Source: Thermoleophilia bacterium (GTDB lineage Bacteria > Actinomycetota > Thermoleophilia > Miltoncostaeales > Miltoncostaeaceae). Taken from it: a stretch of 64,000 nucleotides of DNA. The stretch lies in assembly GCA_028285405.1 (NCBI GenBank), contig JANQPH010000044.1, positions 159,115 through 223,114 on the forward strand, written 5' to 3'. Below, piece by piece: positions 25,645 to 34,511 of this stretch; the stretch's first letter is position 1; every line of letters starts with the position of its first letter. A model generated the notes under the pieces. That model was not told the origin of the DNA, ran no database searches, and worked only from the letters and a program-made list of their open reading frames with translations. Position numbers and translations under genes: made by a program.

Positions 25645-26370
25645 GTGTCCATCGCGACCCCACGCTGGCGAGTCATGGTTCCGGTCGCCGCGCTCGCCGC
25701 CGCCGCGGTCATCGCGGGTCCCAGGGGAGTCGCGGACCCCACGCCGACCGCCGCCGCCGCACCCGTCCTCGGGCAGAGCAAGATGACCGCCGGCGAGATC
25801 GCGGCGTGGTACCGCAGCAAGGGAATCCGCTCGCGCAGCCGCACTCCGGTGCCGCGGCTTGCCCGTCTCTTCGTCGTCGAAGGGAACGCCCAGAACGTCC
25901 GCGGCGATCTGGCCTTCGCGCAGTCCATGGTCGAGACCGGCTGGCTTCGCTTCGGCGGCCAGGTCAGGCCGAGCGACCACAACTTCTCGGGCTTGGGCGC
26001 ATGCGACTCCTGTCGTCGCGGGCTCGCCTTCCGCAACCCGACCGTCGGCGTGCGTGCGCAGATCCAGCACCTCTACGCGTACGCGCAGCGAGGCGCCACG
26101 GAGGATCAGCTGGCCCGGCCCCTCGTCGACATCAGGTTCGACAAGGTCTCGCCGAAGGGGCGCGCCCGGACCTGGCAGCGGATGGGCCGCGGCAACTGGG
26201 CGACCGATCCCGCCTACGGGCGCAAGGTGCTTCGCGTCTACCGCGAGATGCGGGCGTTTGCGCGCAGGTCGAGGGCCGCCGGGCTCTCGACGCCGCCGCC
26301 AGCGAGCACGCCGGTGCCGGCGCCGGTGCCCGTCGTCAATACGTCGCCGCTCCCGCTGGCCAAGGGTTAG
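25645..26370 (+). CDS. Secreted glucosaminidase-domain peptidoglycan hydrolase
   Basis: A 241-residue exported protein. A signal peptide (RVMVPVAALAAAAVIAGPRGVA) and an Ala-rich segment precede a glucosaminidase-type domain: RLARLFVVEGNAQNVRGDLAFAQSMVETGW has the conserved Glu pair, and HNFSGLGACDSC marks the substrate cleft. It should cut the glycan strand of peptidoglycan during growth or division. The C-terminus is Pro-rich. GTG start; the stop overlaps that of the opposing transporter by 3 nt. Confidence 0.8.
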   Translation: MSIATPRWRVMVPVAALAAAAVIAGPRGVADPTPTAAAAPVLGQSKMTAGEIAAWYRSKGIRSRSRTPVPRLARLFVVEGNAQNVRGDLAFAQSMVETGWLRFGGQVRPSDHNFSGLGACDSCRRGLAFRNPTVGVRAQIQHLYAYAQRGATEDQLARPLVDIRFDKVSPKGRARTWQRMGRGNWATDPAYGRKVLRVYREMRAFARRSRAAGLSTPPPASTPVPAPVPVVNTSPLPLAKG

Positions 26371-28004
26371 GCGGGCGGCGGGTCCGCGCCCTCCATCGGC
26401 GGCCCCGACTCCTTTCCGAGGAGCTCGGTCGGCAGCCGGCGCGTGAACAGCAGGCCGAGCAGGGCCAGCGCCGCCGCGGTCAGGAGGGCGACCTTCAGCC
26501 CGATGATCTGGGCGTCCTCGTACTCGCCGACGATCTCGTCGGTCGTGTCCGCGTCGATGCCCGCGCCCTGGATCCCCTCGCGCACGGTCGCGCTCGGCAC
26601 GAAGTCGATGCCCTGGCTCGTGGCCTCGGCGAGGTCCGCGCGGACCTCGATGGGGATGGCCTCGTTCTCTGCGACGTCCCGTTGGAAGCTCGAGACCAGC
26701 GCCCCGAGCAGGATCGCGCCGATCAGCGCGGTTCCGATCGACCCCCCGAGGTTCTGGGCCGTGCCCTGGAGCCCGCCGACCTCGCTGCTGCGACTGCGGT
26801 CGACCGAGGACATGTTCACGTTTCCGATCTGCGAGGCGAGCAGGCCAAGCCCGAGGCCGACGACTCCGAGCCACGCGGCAAAGGTGGTCGAGTCCAGCTG
26901 GGGCGAGACGGTCCCGACCAGGCCGAAGCCTCCGATCGCCATGGCGAGCATCCCGGCCTGGATGAGCCGCTTCGGCGTGATGAACGCCGCGAGCTTGGGC
27001 GCGGTGAAGCTCGTGGCCAGCATGGCGATCGTGAACGGCAGCAGCTGGACACCGGTCTCGAACGCGGACTTCCCCAGCACCGTCTGCAGGTAGAGGGGGA
27101 TCACGAAGAGGACCCCGAGCGCGAAGGCCTGCTGAACCATGATCGATGACAGCCCGGCTCTCAGGCGAGGGATCTTGAGCAGGCTCGGGTCGACGATCGG
27201 CGCCTCGCCACGGGCGATCCGGCGCTGCTCCCATCGGCCGAACACCACGAGCACGATCAGGCCGGCGGCGATGACGAACGGGACCGGGCTGAGCCCGAAG
27301 GGGGTCATCTCGACCCCGCCGATCTCAGGTGGGTTGCTCGGGCGCAGCCACCCCCACGTGCCGCTCTGGAGGATCCCGTAGACGACGAGGAGCATTCCGA
27401 GCGCCGACATGCCCGCGCCCGCCAGGTCGAGCCGCGGCCGGGCTCCCTCGCGCGGCAGATCCCGGATCATCCAGGTCAGCGCGAGGATCCCCACGATGAT
27501 CACCGTCTCGCCGATGAAGACCAGCCGCCAGGTGGCCGCGGAGGTGACCGCACCGCCGATCAACGGACCCGCCGCCGCTCCTCCGGCGGCGACCCCGCCG
27601 ATGATCCCGAACGCCAGCGCCCTGCGAGCGCCCTGGTAGTTCGCCGCGACGAGGGCGACGATGGCCGGCATCACGAGGGACGCCCCGATTCCCTCGAGCA
27701 GCGACCAGCCGATCAGCAGCACGCCGATGTTCGGGCTGAGCCCGGTGACCAGCGACCCGACCCCGTAGATCGCGAGCCCGATCGTGAACGTCCGTCGGCG
27801 CCCGATGATGTCGCCGAGCTTTCCGCCGGTCAGCATCAGCGCCGCCATGACCAGCGTGTAGAGGGTGATCGCGAGCTGGACGTTCGCGACCGTCGTGTCG
27901 AGGTCCGCGACGACGTCCGAGATGGCGACGTTCATCACTGTGGTGTCGAGCACCATGATGAACTGGGCCGCCCCGAGGACGACGATGACGCCCCACGTTC
28001 TCAC
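26367..28004 (-). CDS. DHA2 family MFS drug exporter
   Basis: A 545-residue transporter with about 14 transmembrane helices. FIMVLDTTVMNVAISDV is motif D1 of the EmrB/QacA group, GGKLGDIIGRRRTF is motif A, and the GGVAAGGAAAGPLIGG stretch is motif C of antiporters. It exports hydrophobic drugs or metabolites against protons; substrate unknown. A periplasmic helix-rich insert of about 60 residues lies before the last helix. GTG start abuts a repeat-rich spacer. No TetR-type regulator is adjacent. Confidence 0.92.
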   Translation of the reverse strand: MRTWGVIVVLGAAQFIMVLDTTVMNVAISDVVADLDTTVANVQLAITLYTLVMAALMLTGGKLGDIIGRRRTFTIGLAIYGVGSLVTGLSPNIGVLLIGWSLLEGIGASLVMPAIVALVAANYQGARRALAFGIIGGVAAGGAAAGPLIGGAVTSAATWRLVFIGETVIIVGILALTWMIRDLPREGARPRLDLAGAGMSALGMLLVVYGILQSGTWGWLRPSNPPEIGGVEMTPFGLSPVPFVIAAGLIVLVVFGRWEQRRIARGEAPIVDPSLLKIPRLRAGLSSIMVQQAFALGVLFVIPLYLQTVLGKSAFETGVQLLPFTIAMLATSFTAPKLAAFITPKRLIQAGMLAMAIGGFGLVGTVSPQLDSTTFAAWLGVVGLGLGLLASQIGNVNMSSVDRSRSSEVGGLQGTAQNLGGSIGTALIGAILLGALVSSFQRDVAENEAIPIEVRADLAEATSQGIDFVPSATVREGIQGAGIDADTTDEIVGEYEDAQIIGLKVALLTAAALALLGLLFTRRLPTELLGKESGPPMEGADPPPA

Positions 28005-28233
28005 CTGTGAGCGCCCACCGAGAGCAAGCGGCGCCTTGCGCCGGTTGGTCGCAGGTGTCGGCGCGACGAGGACTGGAGCGGGCGTCCGGACGACCCCGAC
28101 CGTCCGGATTTGGCCGGGTGAGCGCCCCGTCCGGATTGGGCCGAGTGGGCGCCCACCGAGAGCACGCGGCGCCCTGCGCCGGATGCGCGATATGCGGGCT
28201 CGGGCGGCACCACCACGGGCACCCTACGCCCGA
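28005..28233. repeat. Repeat-rich spacer upstream of the MFS gene
   Basis: Two near-identical 34-bp direct copies, 28011-28044 and 28149-28182, begin GCGCCCACCGAGAGCA and each end in a GC hairpin (GGCGC, 3 nt, GCGCC). Between them, CGTCCGGATT... units at 28101-28126 and 28128-28153 repeat with a 27-bp period and 3 mismatches, with a partial third unit near 28083. The first copy resembles the segment after lepB. Open frames across it look non-coding. Confidence 0.7.
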
Positions 28234-29196
28234 TCAGGTGCCGGTGATCGTCACGTTCCCTTCGCCCGAGCGGATCGTGATCCGGTCGGGGGCCTCGGCG
28301 TCCTCGGTGATTCCCTCGGTGTCGATGCTGCCCGCGCCGCGGCTCTCGTCGACGCGGTAGGTCCCGCTCGGGACCGTCAGCGTCAGGTTGCCCGCCCCGA
28401 TGTCGATCTCGATGCGCTCCGGTGTGGTCGTGAACACGAGGTCGACGTTGCCGGTTCCCGACTCGATCTCGGCGTCCGTGGACGTCAGCTCGGTGCCCAC
28501 GAGATCACCTTCGGCCATCCGGATTCGAAGCGGACCGGCGAGGCTCGCGAGCTCGAGGTCCCCGTTGGTCACCTCGGCGCGAACGGCGCCCGCGACGTTG
28601 GCGATCGACATGTCCCCCTCTGTGATCGCGGCTCGGACGTCGCGCCGGGAGCCGTCCACGGTGACCGAGCCGTCCGACGCGCGCGCGTCGACGACGCCCG
28701 CGGGCCCCGTGACCGTGAGGTCGCCGGCGTCCGTCCGAATCGTCGCGTCCGTGTCCTCTGGCACGTCGGCGCTCACGTCGATGTCGCAGTTGGACGGCCA
28801 CTCACAGGACGTGCGCAGGCGCGCCTCGGTGTCGTCGTCCTCGAATCGCACGTCGGGCTTTCGGAGGAAGTACCGGACCTGGGTCCTCACAGTGGCCGGC
28901 CTACTTGCCCCGGCCGAGTCGCGCGCGATCACGTTGACGTCGCCGTCGTCGACCGAGATGTTCACGCTCTCGACGCCGTCGGCCGTGAAGTCGTCCTCGT
29001 CCAGGAAGCGGATGGAGTTCTGGAGGATCGAGAACGCGATGCCGAGGAGCAGCAGCACGCCGGCCACGATGAGGATGTCGCGCAGCACCCGTCGCCGGCG
29101 TCGCTGGCGGGTCGGATCGTCGGCGAGTGGGTCGTCCGGGTCGAGGTGGCGCTCCTGGCGCCCCGTGGCGTCCGGCTCGGCTGGGTCGTCGCTCAC
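28234..29196 (-). CDS. DUF4097-like beta-strand repeat membrane protein
   Basis: A 320-residue protein. An acidic cytoplasmic N-terminus and RQRRRRR precede one membrane helix (DILIVAGVLLLLGIAFSIL). The rest is an exported domain of short beta-strand repeats (GDLTVTG, GSVTVDG, GDMSIANV, GDLELASLAG, GNVDLVF, GNLTLTV, GNVTITG), the pattern of DUF4097/adhesin-type beta-helix proteins. Function is not established for the family; it is often placed with envelope stress systems. A Cys pair (SCEWPSNC) may form a disulfide. GTG start. Confidence 0.8.
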   Translation of the reverse strand: MSDDPAEPDATGRQERHLDPDDPLADDPTRQRRRRRVLRDILIVAGVLLLLGIAFSILQNSIRFLDEDDFTADGVESVNISVDDGDVNVIARDSAGASRPATVRTQVRYFLRKPDVRFEDDDTEARLRTSCEWPSNCDIDVSADVPEDTDATIRTDAGDLTVTGPAGVVDARASDGSVTVDGSRRDVRAAITEGDMSIANVAGAVRAEVTNGDLELASLAGPLRIRMAEGDLVGTELTSTDAEIESGTGNVDLVFTTTPERIEIDIGAGNLTLTVPSGTYRVDESRGAGSIDTEGITEDAEAPDRITIRSGEGNVTITGT

Positions 29197-29321
29197 CGGC
29201 CCATGCTATTCCGACTGCGCTCGCGCTCTCGGCCGCTCGGGCGAACCCGGGTCACCTGGCCCCGCAGCGAGCGACGTCCCGCGATCGTGGCGAGACCGGT
29301 CGCGACCGGCTCGCGCGCCCG

Positions 29322-29987
29322 TCACACGGGTCCGCTGGCGATCTCCGTGCCGCCTCCGCCGACCCCCGCGTGCCTGATGCGCACGGCCGACCAGTCCCCC
29401 GCCGGGGCATCCATCAGCACCGTGCACGCTCCGTCCTTGCCCGGACGAAACGTCCCGACGGACACCTCGCCCCCGCCGCCGGCGAGCCACAGCTCGTAGT
29501 CGCCATCCCCGCCGAGGCCGCTCACGGTGAGCCGAACCGGCTGCACCGGGCCCATCGTCTCGCCGAACTCGATCGTTGCCTCGACGCCGTCCCGAGGCTC
29601 GGCGATCGCCGCCGTCTCGACCGGGTCGAATCCGCTCGGCTGGGTGTCCCCGCCGCTCGACCAGGGTGCCGTCACGAGCAGGGTGAGCACCGCGATCGCC
29701 GCAGCGACGCCGAGGGCTCCCCCGATCGCGCGCCGGCGCCACCGGCTCCCGCCCGCGTCCTGCGGGTGCACCCGCGGTACCGCGAGGACGCGCTCCTCGA
29801 GCCCCTCGGGCGGGTCGTTCGCGTGCAGGCCGCTGCGCAGGGCACCGTCGACAGCGCGCAGCACGTCCAGCCGGCGCCGACACACCTCGCAGCCCTCGAC
29901 GTGCGCGCGCAGCTCGGCGTCGTCCTCGTCAGCGGGGCGCAGCTCGACCAGCGACGCCAGCCGCTCGTAGGCCTCGTCGTGCCTCAT
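29322..29987 (-). CDS. RskA-like anti-sigma factor with zinc finger
   Basis: A 221-residue membrane anti-sigma factor. The cytoplasmic N-terminus carries the zinc-binding anti-sigma motif His29-x3-Cys33-x2-Cys36, then a helical stretch and one membrane helix (GGALGVAAAIAVLTLLV). The extracytoplasmic domain (VRLTVSGLGGDGDYELWLAGGGG) matches the anti-sigma-K sensor fold. It should sequester the upstream ECF sigma factor. Its ATG overlaps the sigma stop as ATGA. Confidence 0.9.
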   Translation of the reverse strand: MRHDEAYERLASLVELRPADEDDAELRAHVEGCEVCRRRLDVLRAVDGALRSGLHANDPPEGLEERVLAVPRVHPQDAGGSRWRRRAIGGALGVAAAIAVLTLLVTAPWSSGGDTQPSGFDPVETAAIAEPRDGVEATIEFGETMGPVQPVRLTVSGLGGDGDYELWLAGGGGEVSVGTFRPGKDGACTVLMDAPAGDWSAVRIRHAGVGGGGTEIASGPV

Positions 29988-30601
29988 CGGGACTCGACCA
30001 TGTCCGCGAGGCGCGACAGCCCCCGCCGGATCCGTGTCTTCACCGTTCCGAGCGGCTGGTCCAGTCGGTCGGCCACCTGACTGTGGCTCAGGTCGCCGAA
30101 GTAGGCGAGCTCGATCACGGTTCGCTCGTCGCTCGGCAGCCGCGTCAGCGCCCCCTCCAGCCACACACGATCGACGGTCTCGGGCTCGCCCCGGATCGAG
30201 GTGTCGGCGGTCTCCTCGAGCACCTCGCTCGGCACCGGAACCCGGACCCGAGCGACGTTTCGCGCCGCGTTTCGGGCGACGGTCACCAGCCAGGCCGCCG
30301 GCTCTCCGCGCCGGGGGTCGAACGTCCCGGCCGAGCGCCAGATGCGGATGAACGTCTCCTGCGTGGCGTCCTCGGCGGCTTCGGGATCGACCAGCACCTC
30401 GCGGCAGACCCGATAGAGGGTTCCTCCGTAGCGCTCCCAGATCGCGCGAAAGGCCGTCTCGCTGCCGGCCGCGACCTCGGCGAGCAGCAGCTGGTCGCTC
30501 GGCTCGGTCGGCGAGCCCCGGCCGGTGGACCGATCCCCCTCCGGCACCGATGTGAGGGGTGCGGGACCCGTGTTTCGCGATCTCGGGGAGCGCGTCATCA
30601 T
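29984..30601 (-). CDS. ECF-type RNA polymerase sigma factor
   Basis: A 205-residue sigma-70 family extracytoplasmic-function factor. Region 2 is AFRAIWERYGGTLYRVCREVLVD through DATQETFIRIWRSAGTFD, and region 4 is LPSDERTVIELAYFGDLSHSQVADRL with GTVKTRIRRGL. About 45 flexible N-terminal residues precede region 2. It is of the SigK/RpoE type controlled by the following anti-sigma factor. Start is ATG 30601 or the adjacent ATG 30598. Divergent from the TlpA-CcdA-DUF3179-Lgt block, which may be its regulon. Confidence 0.92.
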   Translation of the reverse strand: MMTRSPRSRNTGPAPLTSVPEGDRSTGRGSPTEPSDQLLLAEVAAGSETAFRAIWERYGGTLYRVCREVLVDPEAAEDATQETFIRIWRSAGTFDPRRGEPAAWLVTVARNAARNVARVRVPVPSEVLEETADTSIRGEPETVDRVWLEGALTRLPSDERTVIELAYFGDLSHSQVADRLDQPLGTVKTRIRRGLSRLADMVESR

Positions 30602-30694
30602 GACGAGTACACCAGGTCTTGCGACGACGGATTGTGCATCCGGTCCGCGCGGAGCGGGTGTACCAGTGGCGGTGACCAAGAGGAGGCTCCGCTC

Positions 30695-31270
30695 GTGAAG
30701 GAATTGCTCGCCCGCCGGTGGAAGCTCGGCGCTGTGATCGGTGCGGTCGCGATCGTGGTCGTGGCGCTCGCCGCTGGGCTGCTGCTGCGCGACGAAGGCG
30801 AGCTCGAGGAGGCCGGGACGAGCGTGGATCTGTCCGCCACGTCGACGCTGCCCGCGGTCGTCGGGCCCGACCCCGTGACCGGCGAGGAGATCGACTTCGC
30901 CGAGGTTGCGAACGGCAGGCCCCTCATGATCAACATGTGGGCCTCCTGGTGCGAGGGCTGCCGGGTCGAGGCCGAGGACATCCGTCGGTTCGCCGAGGAT
31001 CGACCCGAGATCGCGATGGTGGGGCTGAACGTGAGCGACGAGCGCAGCTCGGCCCAGAACTTCGTCGAGACCTTCGAGTGGAAGCATCCCTCGGTGGAGG
31101 ACCCCGACGGCCAGCTGGCCGGCCGGATCGGCAACCAGGCCCTCTCGGGCCTTCCGACAACGGTCTACGTCACGGCGGACGGCAAGGTGGCGGGGCGCTC
31201 GCTCGGCGAGGTGACCTACGAGCAGCTCGACGAGGTCGCGGACGAGCTCGTGAAGGAATCCAAGTCCTGA
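30695..31270 (+). CDS. TlpA-like membrane-anchored thioredoxin
   Basis: A 191-residue thiol-disulfide protein. An N-terminal membrane helix (LGAVIGAVAIVVVALAAGLLL) places the thioredoxin domain outside the cytoplasm. The redox centre is WASWCEGC with Cys86 and Cys89, and GLPTTVYVTADGK contains the cis-Pro loop. It probably receives electrons from the adjacent CcdA and reduces exported cysteines, for example in apocytochromes or the neighbouring DUF3179 protein. The GTG at 30695 has AGGAGG 8 nt upstream, so frame upstream of it is not coding. Confidence 0.9.
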   Translation: MKELLARRWKLGAVIGAVAIVVVALAAGLLLRDEGELEEAGTSVDLSATSTLPAVVGPDPVTGEEIDFAEVANGRPLMINMWASWCEGCRVEAEDIRRFAEDRPEIAMVGLNVSDERSSAQNFVETFEWKHPSVEDPDGQLAGRIGNQALSGLPTTVYVTADGKVAGRSLGEVTYEQLDEVADELVKESKS

Positions 31271-31289
31271 GCGGGGGACCGAACTAGAG

Positions 31290-32015
31290 ATGGCCCTCGG
31301 TGCTGATCCCGTGTCGTTCAGCGTGGTCTTCGCGGCGGGTTTCGTCTCGTTCGCCTCACCCTGCGTGCTTCCGCTCGTGCCCGGATATCTGGCGTTCGTG
31401 TCGGGGATCGGCCTGAACGCCAACGAGGACGGCGGGATGCGCCGCGCCGACGTGGTGATCCCGACGCTCGCGTTCGTGGCCGGGTTCGCGGCGATGTTCA
31501 CCCTGCTCGGCGCGAGCGCCGGTCTGCTCGGCAACTTCCTGCTCCAGGAGCGCCGCGGCCTCGAGATCGCGGGTGGCATCTTCGTCATCGCGATGGGCCT
31601 GCTCCTTCTGGGTCGCGGCATCCCGCGGTTCCTGATGGAGGAACGGCGGATGCAGCTGACCAAGCGACCGGCGACGCTGGCGGGCTCGGCGCTGGCCGGG
31701 GTGGCGTTTGCGGTCGGATGGACGCCGTGCATCGGGCCAACGCTGGCAGCGGCGCTCACGATTGCCGCAAACGGCGGCGAGCCGGCCCTCGGTGCCGCCC
31801 TGCTGTTCGTCTACGCGCTCGGGCTCGGGCTGCCGTTCCTGCTCGCGGGGCTCTTCATGCAGCAGGCCACCGGCGCGATGAGCTTCCTCAAGCGTCATCT
31901 GAACGTCATCACCGCGACCGGGGCGGTCGTGCTGATCATCTTCGGCGTCCTGCTCGCCACGGGTGAGATGGCGCAGCTGACCACCCGCCTCGCCGGCTTC
32001 TCGCCCGCGCTGTGA
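31290..32015 (+). CDS. ccdA: Cytochrome c biogenesis protein CcdA
   Basis: A 241-residue membrane protein with six helices that carries electrons from cytoplasmic thioredoxin to exported thiol proteins. FVSFASPCVLPLVPGYLAFV and AFAVGWTPCIGPTLAAAL each hold one conserved Cys of the redox pair. It sits between TlpA and the DUF3179 lipoprotein, overlapping the latter as GTGA. No other cytochrome c maturation genes (ResB, ResC) are in the window. Confidence 0.93.
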   Translation: MALGADPVSFSVVFAAGFVSFASPCVLPLVPGYLAFVSGIGLNANEDGGMRRADVVIPTLAFVAGFAAMFTLLGASAGLLGNFLLQERRGLEIAGGIFVIAMGLLLLGRGIPRFLMEERRMQLTKRPATLAGSALAGVAFAVGWTPCIGPTLAAALTIAANGGEPALGAALLFVYALGLGLPFLLAGLFMQQATGAMSFLKRHLNVITATGAVVLIIFGVLLATGEMAQLTTRLAGFSPAL

Positions 32016-33214
32016 CGACGCGCCGAGTGCTCTGGCACGCCAAGCCCTTTCTCTCGCTCGTCGGCGTGGCGGTGCTGATGCTGGTCCTGGCGGCGTGCTC
32101 GATCGCGACGGACGGAGGGGGCGACGACGGCGCGGCCGGCGACGACGGCAGTCCCGAGTCGGTGGACCTCGGCGGCCTCGACTTCTCGACCGCCGGCTGG
32201 AAGACGGACTTCTCGAAGGCGTCGGTGCCGCTCACCGAGTTCCACAGCGGGCAGGTGCCGCGCGACGGGATCCCCCCGATCGACGAGCCGACCTTCGTCG
32301 GGGTGGGCGACGAGCCGATCGACGATCGGGAGCCGGTGATCGCCGTCGAGCTCGACGACATCGCGCGGGCGTATCCCCTCCAGATCCTCACCTGGCACGA
32401 GATCGTGAACGACACGATCGGCGACACGCCCCTGGCGGTGACGTTCTGCCCGCTCTGCCACACGGCCGTCGTCTTCGACCGCACCGTCGACGGTGAGGAG
32501 CTCACCTTCGGCACGACCGGGAACCTCCGCTTCAGCGACCTCGTGATGTGGGACCGCACGACCGAGAGCTGGTGGCAGCAGTTCTCGGGCGAGGCGGTCG
32601 TTGGCGAGCTGGTCGGGGAGGAGCTGCGCGAGGTGCCCTCGCAGCTGATCAGCATGGCCGACTTCGCCGAGCGGTACCCGGACGGCGAGGTGCTCTCGCG
32701 CGAGACCGGCCACGACCGGCCGTACGGCACGAACCCCTACACCGGCTACGACGACGTCGACCTGCCGCCGTTCGCGCTGCGAGACGTGGAGCTCGACGGC
32801 CGGCTCTCGCCGAAGGCGCGGGTCGTGAGCATGCAGCAGGGCGATGCGCTCGTCGCGGTGCCGTTCGACCTGCTCGAGGAGGAGATCGTCCTGAACGAGA
32901 CGGTCGTGCGGCGGCCGGTCGTCCTCTGGTGGCGCGAGGGAACGACGTCCGCGCTCGGGGCGGATCAGATCGCCGACAGCCGCGACGTGGGCAGCGTCGT
33001 GGTCTACGAGCGCCGCGCGGCCGGACGGACGCTCACCTTCTCGGCCGACGGCGACGCGATGGTCGACGAGCAGACCGGCTCACGCTGGGACGCGGGTGGA
33101 ACCGCGATCTCCGGCCCCCTCGAGGGAACGCAGCTGAAACCCGTCGTACACGACACCCCGTTCTGGTTCGCGGTCGGCGCATTCCGCCCCGACGCCCGAA
33201 TCGTCACGGCGTAA
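32012..33214 (+). CDS. DUF3179 lipoprotein with CPLCH motif
   Basis: A 400-residue lipoprotein of unknown biochemical function. The N-terminus has a lipobox (MLVLAACS), then a Gly/Asp linker and the DUF3179 domain: AYPLQILTWHEIVND, FCPLCHTAVVFDR and GNLRFSDLVMWDRTTESWWQQF. CPLCH spans residues 146-150 and fits CxxCH, the c-type heme attachment motif, whereas most members I recall have another residue after the second Cys. Coupled to ccdA by GTGA, so its cysteines probably depend on the CcdA/TlpA system. The next gene, lgt, makes the lipidating enzyme. Confidence 0.85.
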   Translation: MTTRRVLWHAKPFLSLVGVAVLMLVLAACSIATDGGGDDGAAGDDGSPESVDLGGLDFSTAGWKTDFSKASVPLTEFHSGQVPRDGIPPIDEPTFVGVGDEPIDDREPVIAVELDDIARAYPLQILTWHEIVNDTIGDTPLAVTFCPLCHTAVVFDRTVDGEELTFGTTGNLRFSDLVMWDRTTESWWQQFSGEAVVGELVGEELREVPSQLISMADFAERYPDGEVLSRETGHDRPYGTNPYTGYDDVDLPPFALRDVELDGRLSPKARVVSMQQGDALVAVPFDLLEEEIVLNETVVRRPVVLWWREGTTSALGADQIADSRDVGSVVVYERRAAGRTLTFSADGDAMVDEQTGSRWDAGGTAISGPLEGTQLKPVVHDTPFWFAVGAFRPDARIVTA

Positions 33215-33239
33215 CGTTCTGCCCATCCCGCCGCTGACC

Positions 33240-34097
33240 GTGCCCATCTGGGCGGCGATCCCGCCGCCGCCGTTTCGCAACCTGGAGCTCGGTCCGCTCG
33301 AGGTCCGGATGTACGCGATCTGGATCCTGCTCGGGATCTTCGCGGCGGCGCTCCTGACGTACTACCGCTGGCGCGCCAAGGGGCACGACACCGAGATCAT
33401 CTTCGAGCTGACGCTGGTCGTCGTGGTGTTCGGGCTGATCGGTGGACGGCTCTACCACGTGATCACGAGCCCCGATCAGCTGGGGGACGAGTGGTATGCG
33501 CCAATCGCCATCTGGGAAGGCGGTCTCGGCATCTGGGGCGCCGTGGCGCTGGGGACGCTCGCGGGCTTCGTCTTCGTCAAGTGGAGGGGCGAGAGCGGCT
33601 TCGAGATGATGGACGCTGCGGCGCCGGGGATCCTGCTCGCCCAGGCGATCGGTCGCCTCGGCAACTACTTCAACCAGGAGCTCTACGGCAGCCCGACCGA
33701 CCTGCCGTGGGGGCTCGAGGTCGAGGCGGCGTTCCGCCCGGCCGAGTACCTGGCGACCACGACGTTCCACCCGACGTTCCTCTACGAGATGCTCTGGAAC
33801 CTGGCGGGGGTGGCGCTGCTGCTGCTCATCGACCGGCGGTTCAAGATCCGCCCGCCGGGGCTCTTCGCGCTCTATGTCGCCTACTACTCGCTCGGTCGGA
33901 TCTTCTGGGAGCAGCTCCGGATCGACCCGGCGAACGAGCTCCTGGGTCAGCGCGTGAACTTCTGGGTCGCGATCGCCCTCGTCATCGGCGCCATCGCGGT
34001 GTTCATCTGGGCCCAGCGGCGCGACCCCGCCTCGGCCGACGAGCCGGCCCCGGCCGGCGGCCCCCCGCCCAAGCGGGTCAAGCGCGTCAAGACCTGA
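33240..34097 (+). CDS. lgt: Prolipoprotein diacylglyceryl transferase
   Basis: A 285-residue, seven-helix membrane enzyme that attaches diacylglycerol to the lipobox cysteine of prolipoproteins. GGRLYHVITSPD has the conserved His region, and GRLGNYFNQELYG is the Lgt signature; HPTFLYEMLWNL follows. The tail is basic (PPPKRVKRVK). GTG start 26 nt after the DUF3179 lipoprotein gene. Several predicted lipoproteins lie in the window (32012, 34512, 57400). Confidence 0.95.
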   Translation: MPIWAAIPPPPFRNLELGPLEVRMYAIWILLGIFAAALLTYYRWRAKGHDTEIIFELTLVVVVFGLIGGRLYHVITSPDQLGDEWYAPIAIWEGGLGIWGAVALGTLAGFVFVKWRGESGFEMMDAAAPGILLAQAIGRLGNYFNQELYGSPTDLPWGLEVEAAFRPAEYLATTTFHPTFLYEMLWNLAGVALLLLIDRRFKIRPPGLFALYVAYYSLGRIFWEQLRIDPANELLGQRVNFWVAIALVIGAIAVFIWAQRRDPASADEPAPAGGPPPKRVKRVKT

Positions 34098-34404
34098 GCG
34101 CGCGCCTCGCCGCCGCCATCTGGGCGGCGGCATCCGATGAGATCGTCGGCACCTGCTCCTGCAGGTCGATCAGCGCGGCCAGCAGGTTCAGGTTCTCGCC
34201 CAGCCGGGCGACCTCGATCGCCGTCTCGGCCAGGTGCAGCCGCACCTCCAGCGGGCTGGAGGTGCCGTGGTCGGCCACCACGCCCGCAAATGCCGCCTGA
34301 AACCGGCTGAACGCCGCAAGCGTCGCGTGCGCGTCGCCCCGCATGCCGCTCGTGGCACGGCTTCCGGAGTCCGTGGGACCCGTCGCCGATCGCTCGTCAG
34401 TCAC
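34087..34404 (-). CDS. Small unknown helical protein
   Basis: A 105-residue soluble protein without recognised family. The C-terminal 70 residues look helical (LEVRLHLAETAIEVARLGENLNLLAALIDL), the N-terminus polar and Ser/Thr-rich. GTG start with AGGA about 9 nt upstream. It overlaps the end of lgt by 11 nt tail to tail. Codon use matches neighbours, so it is likely real. Confidence 0.6.
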   Translation of the reverse strand: MTDERSATGPTDSGSRATSGMRGDAHATLAAFSRFQAAFAGVVADHGTSSPLEVRLHLAETAIEVARLGENLNLLAALIDLQEQVPTISSDAAAQMAAARRALRS

Positions 34405-34449
34405 GCCGTTCCGTCCTGGTCGACGTGGTGACCGTAGCGCGGCACCGGG

Positions 34450-34481
34450 CTTAGCGTCCCCTTAGGAACCGGTCCTACCGT
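34450..34481 (+). promoter_or_regulatory. Response-regulator-like direct repeat and -10 before the lipoprotein/ABC operon
   Basis: CTTAG occurs at 34450 and again at 34461, an 11-bp period, the usual spacing of OmpR-family half-sites. TACCGT at 34476-34481 is the likely -10. Activation by one of the two-component systems downstream is plausible. Confidence 0.45.
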
Positions 34482-34511
34482 CGCCTCCAACGTCGAGCGA
34501 TGGGAGCCACG

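Noticed and set aside
28005..28233. CRISPR-like direct repeats
   Set aside because: Repeats are few, with different unit lengths and no regular unique spacers; no cas genes nearby.
28007..28360. Repeat-containing peptide frame (SAHREQAAPCAG repeated)
   Set aside because: The repetition comes from the DNA repeats in the spacer, and the frame then runs antisense into the DUF4097 gene.
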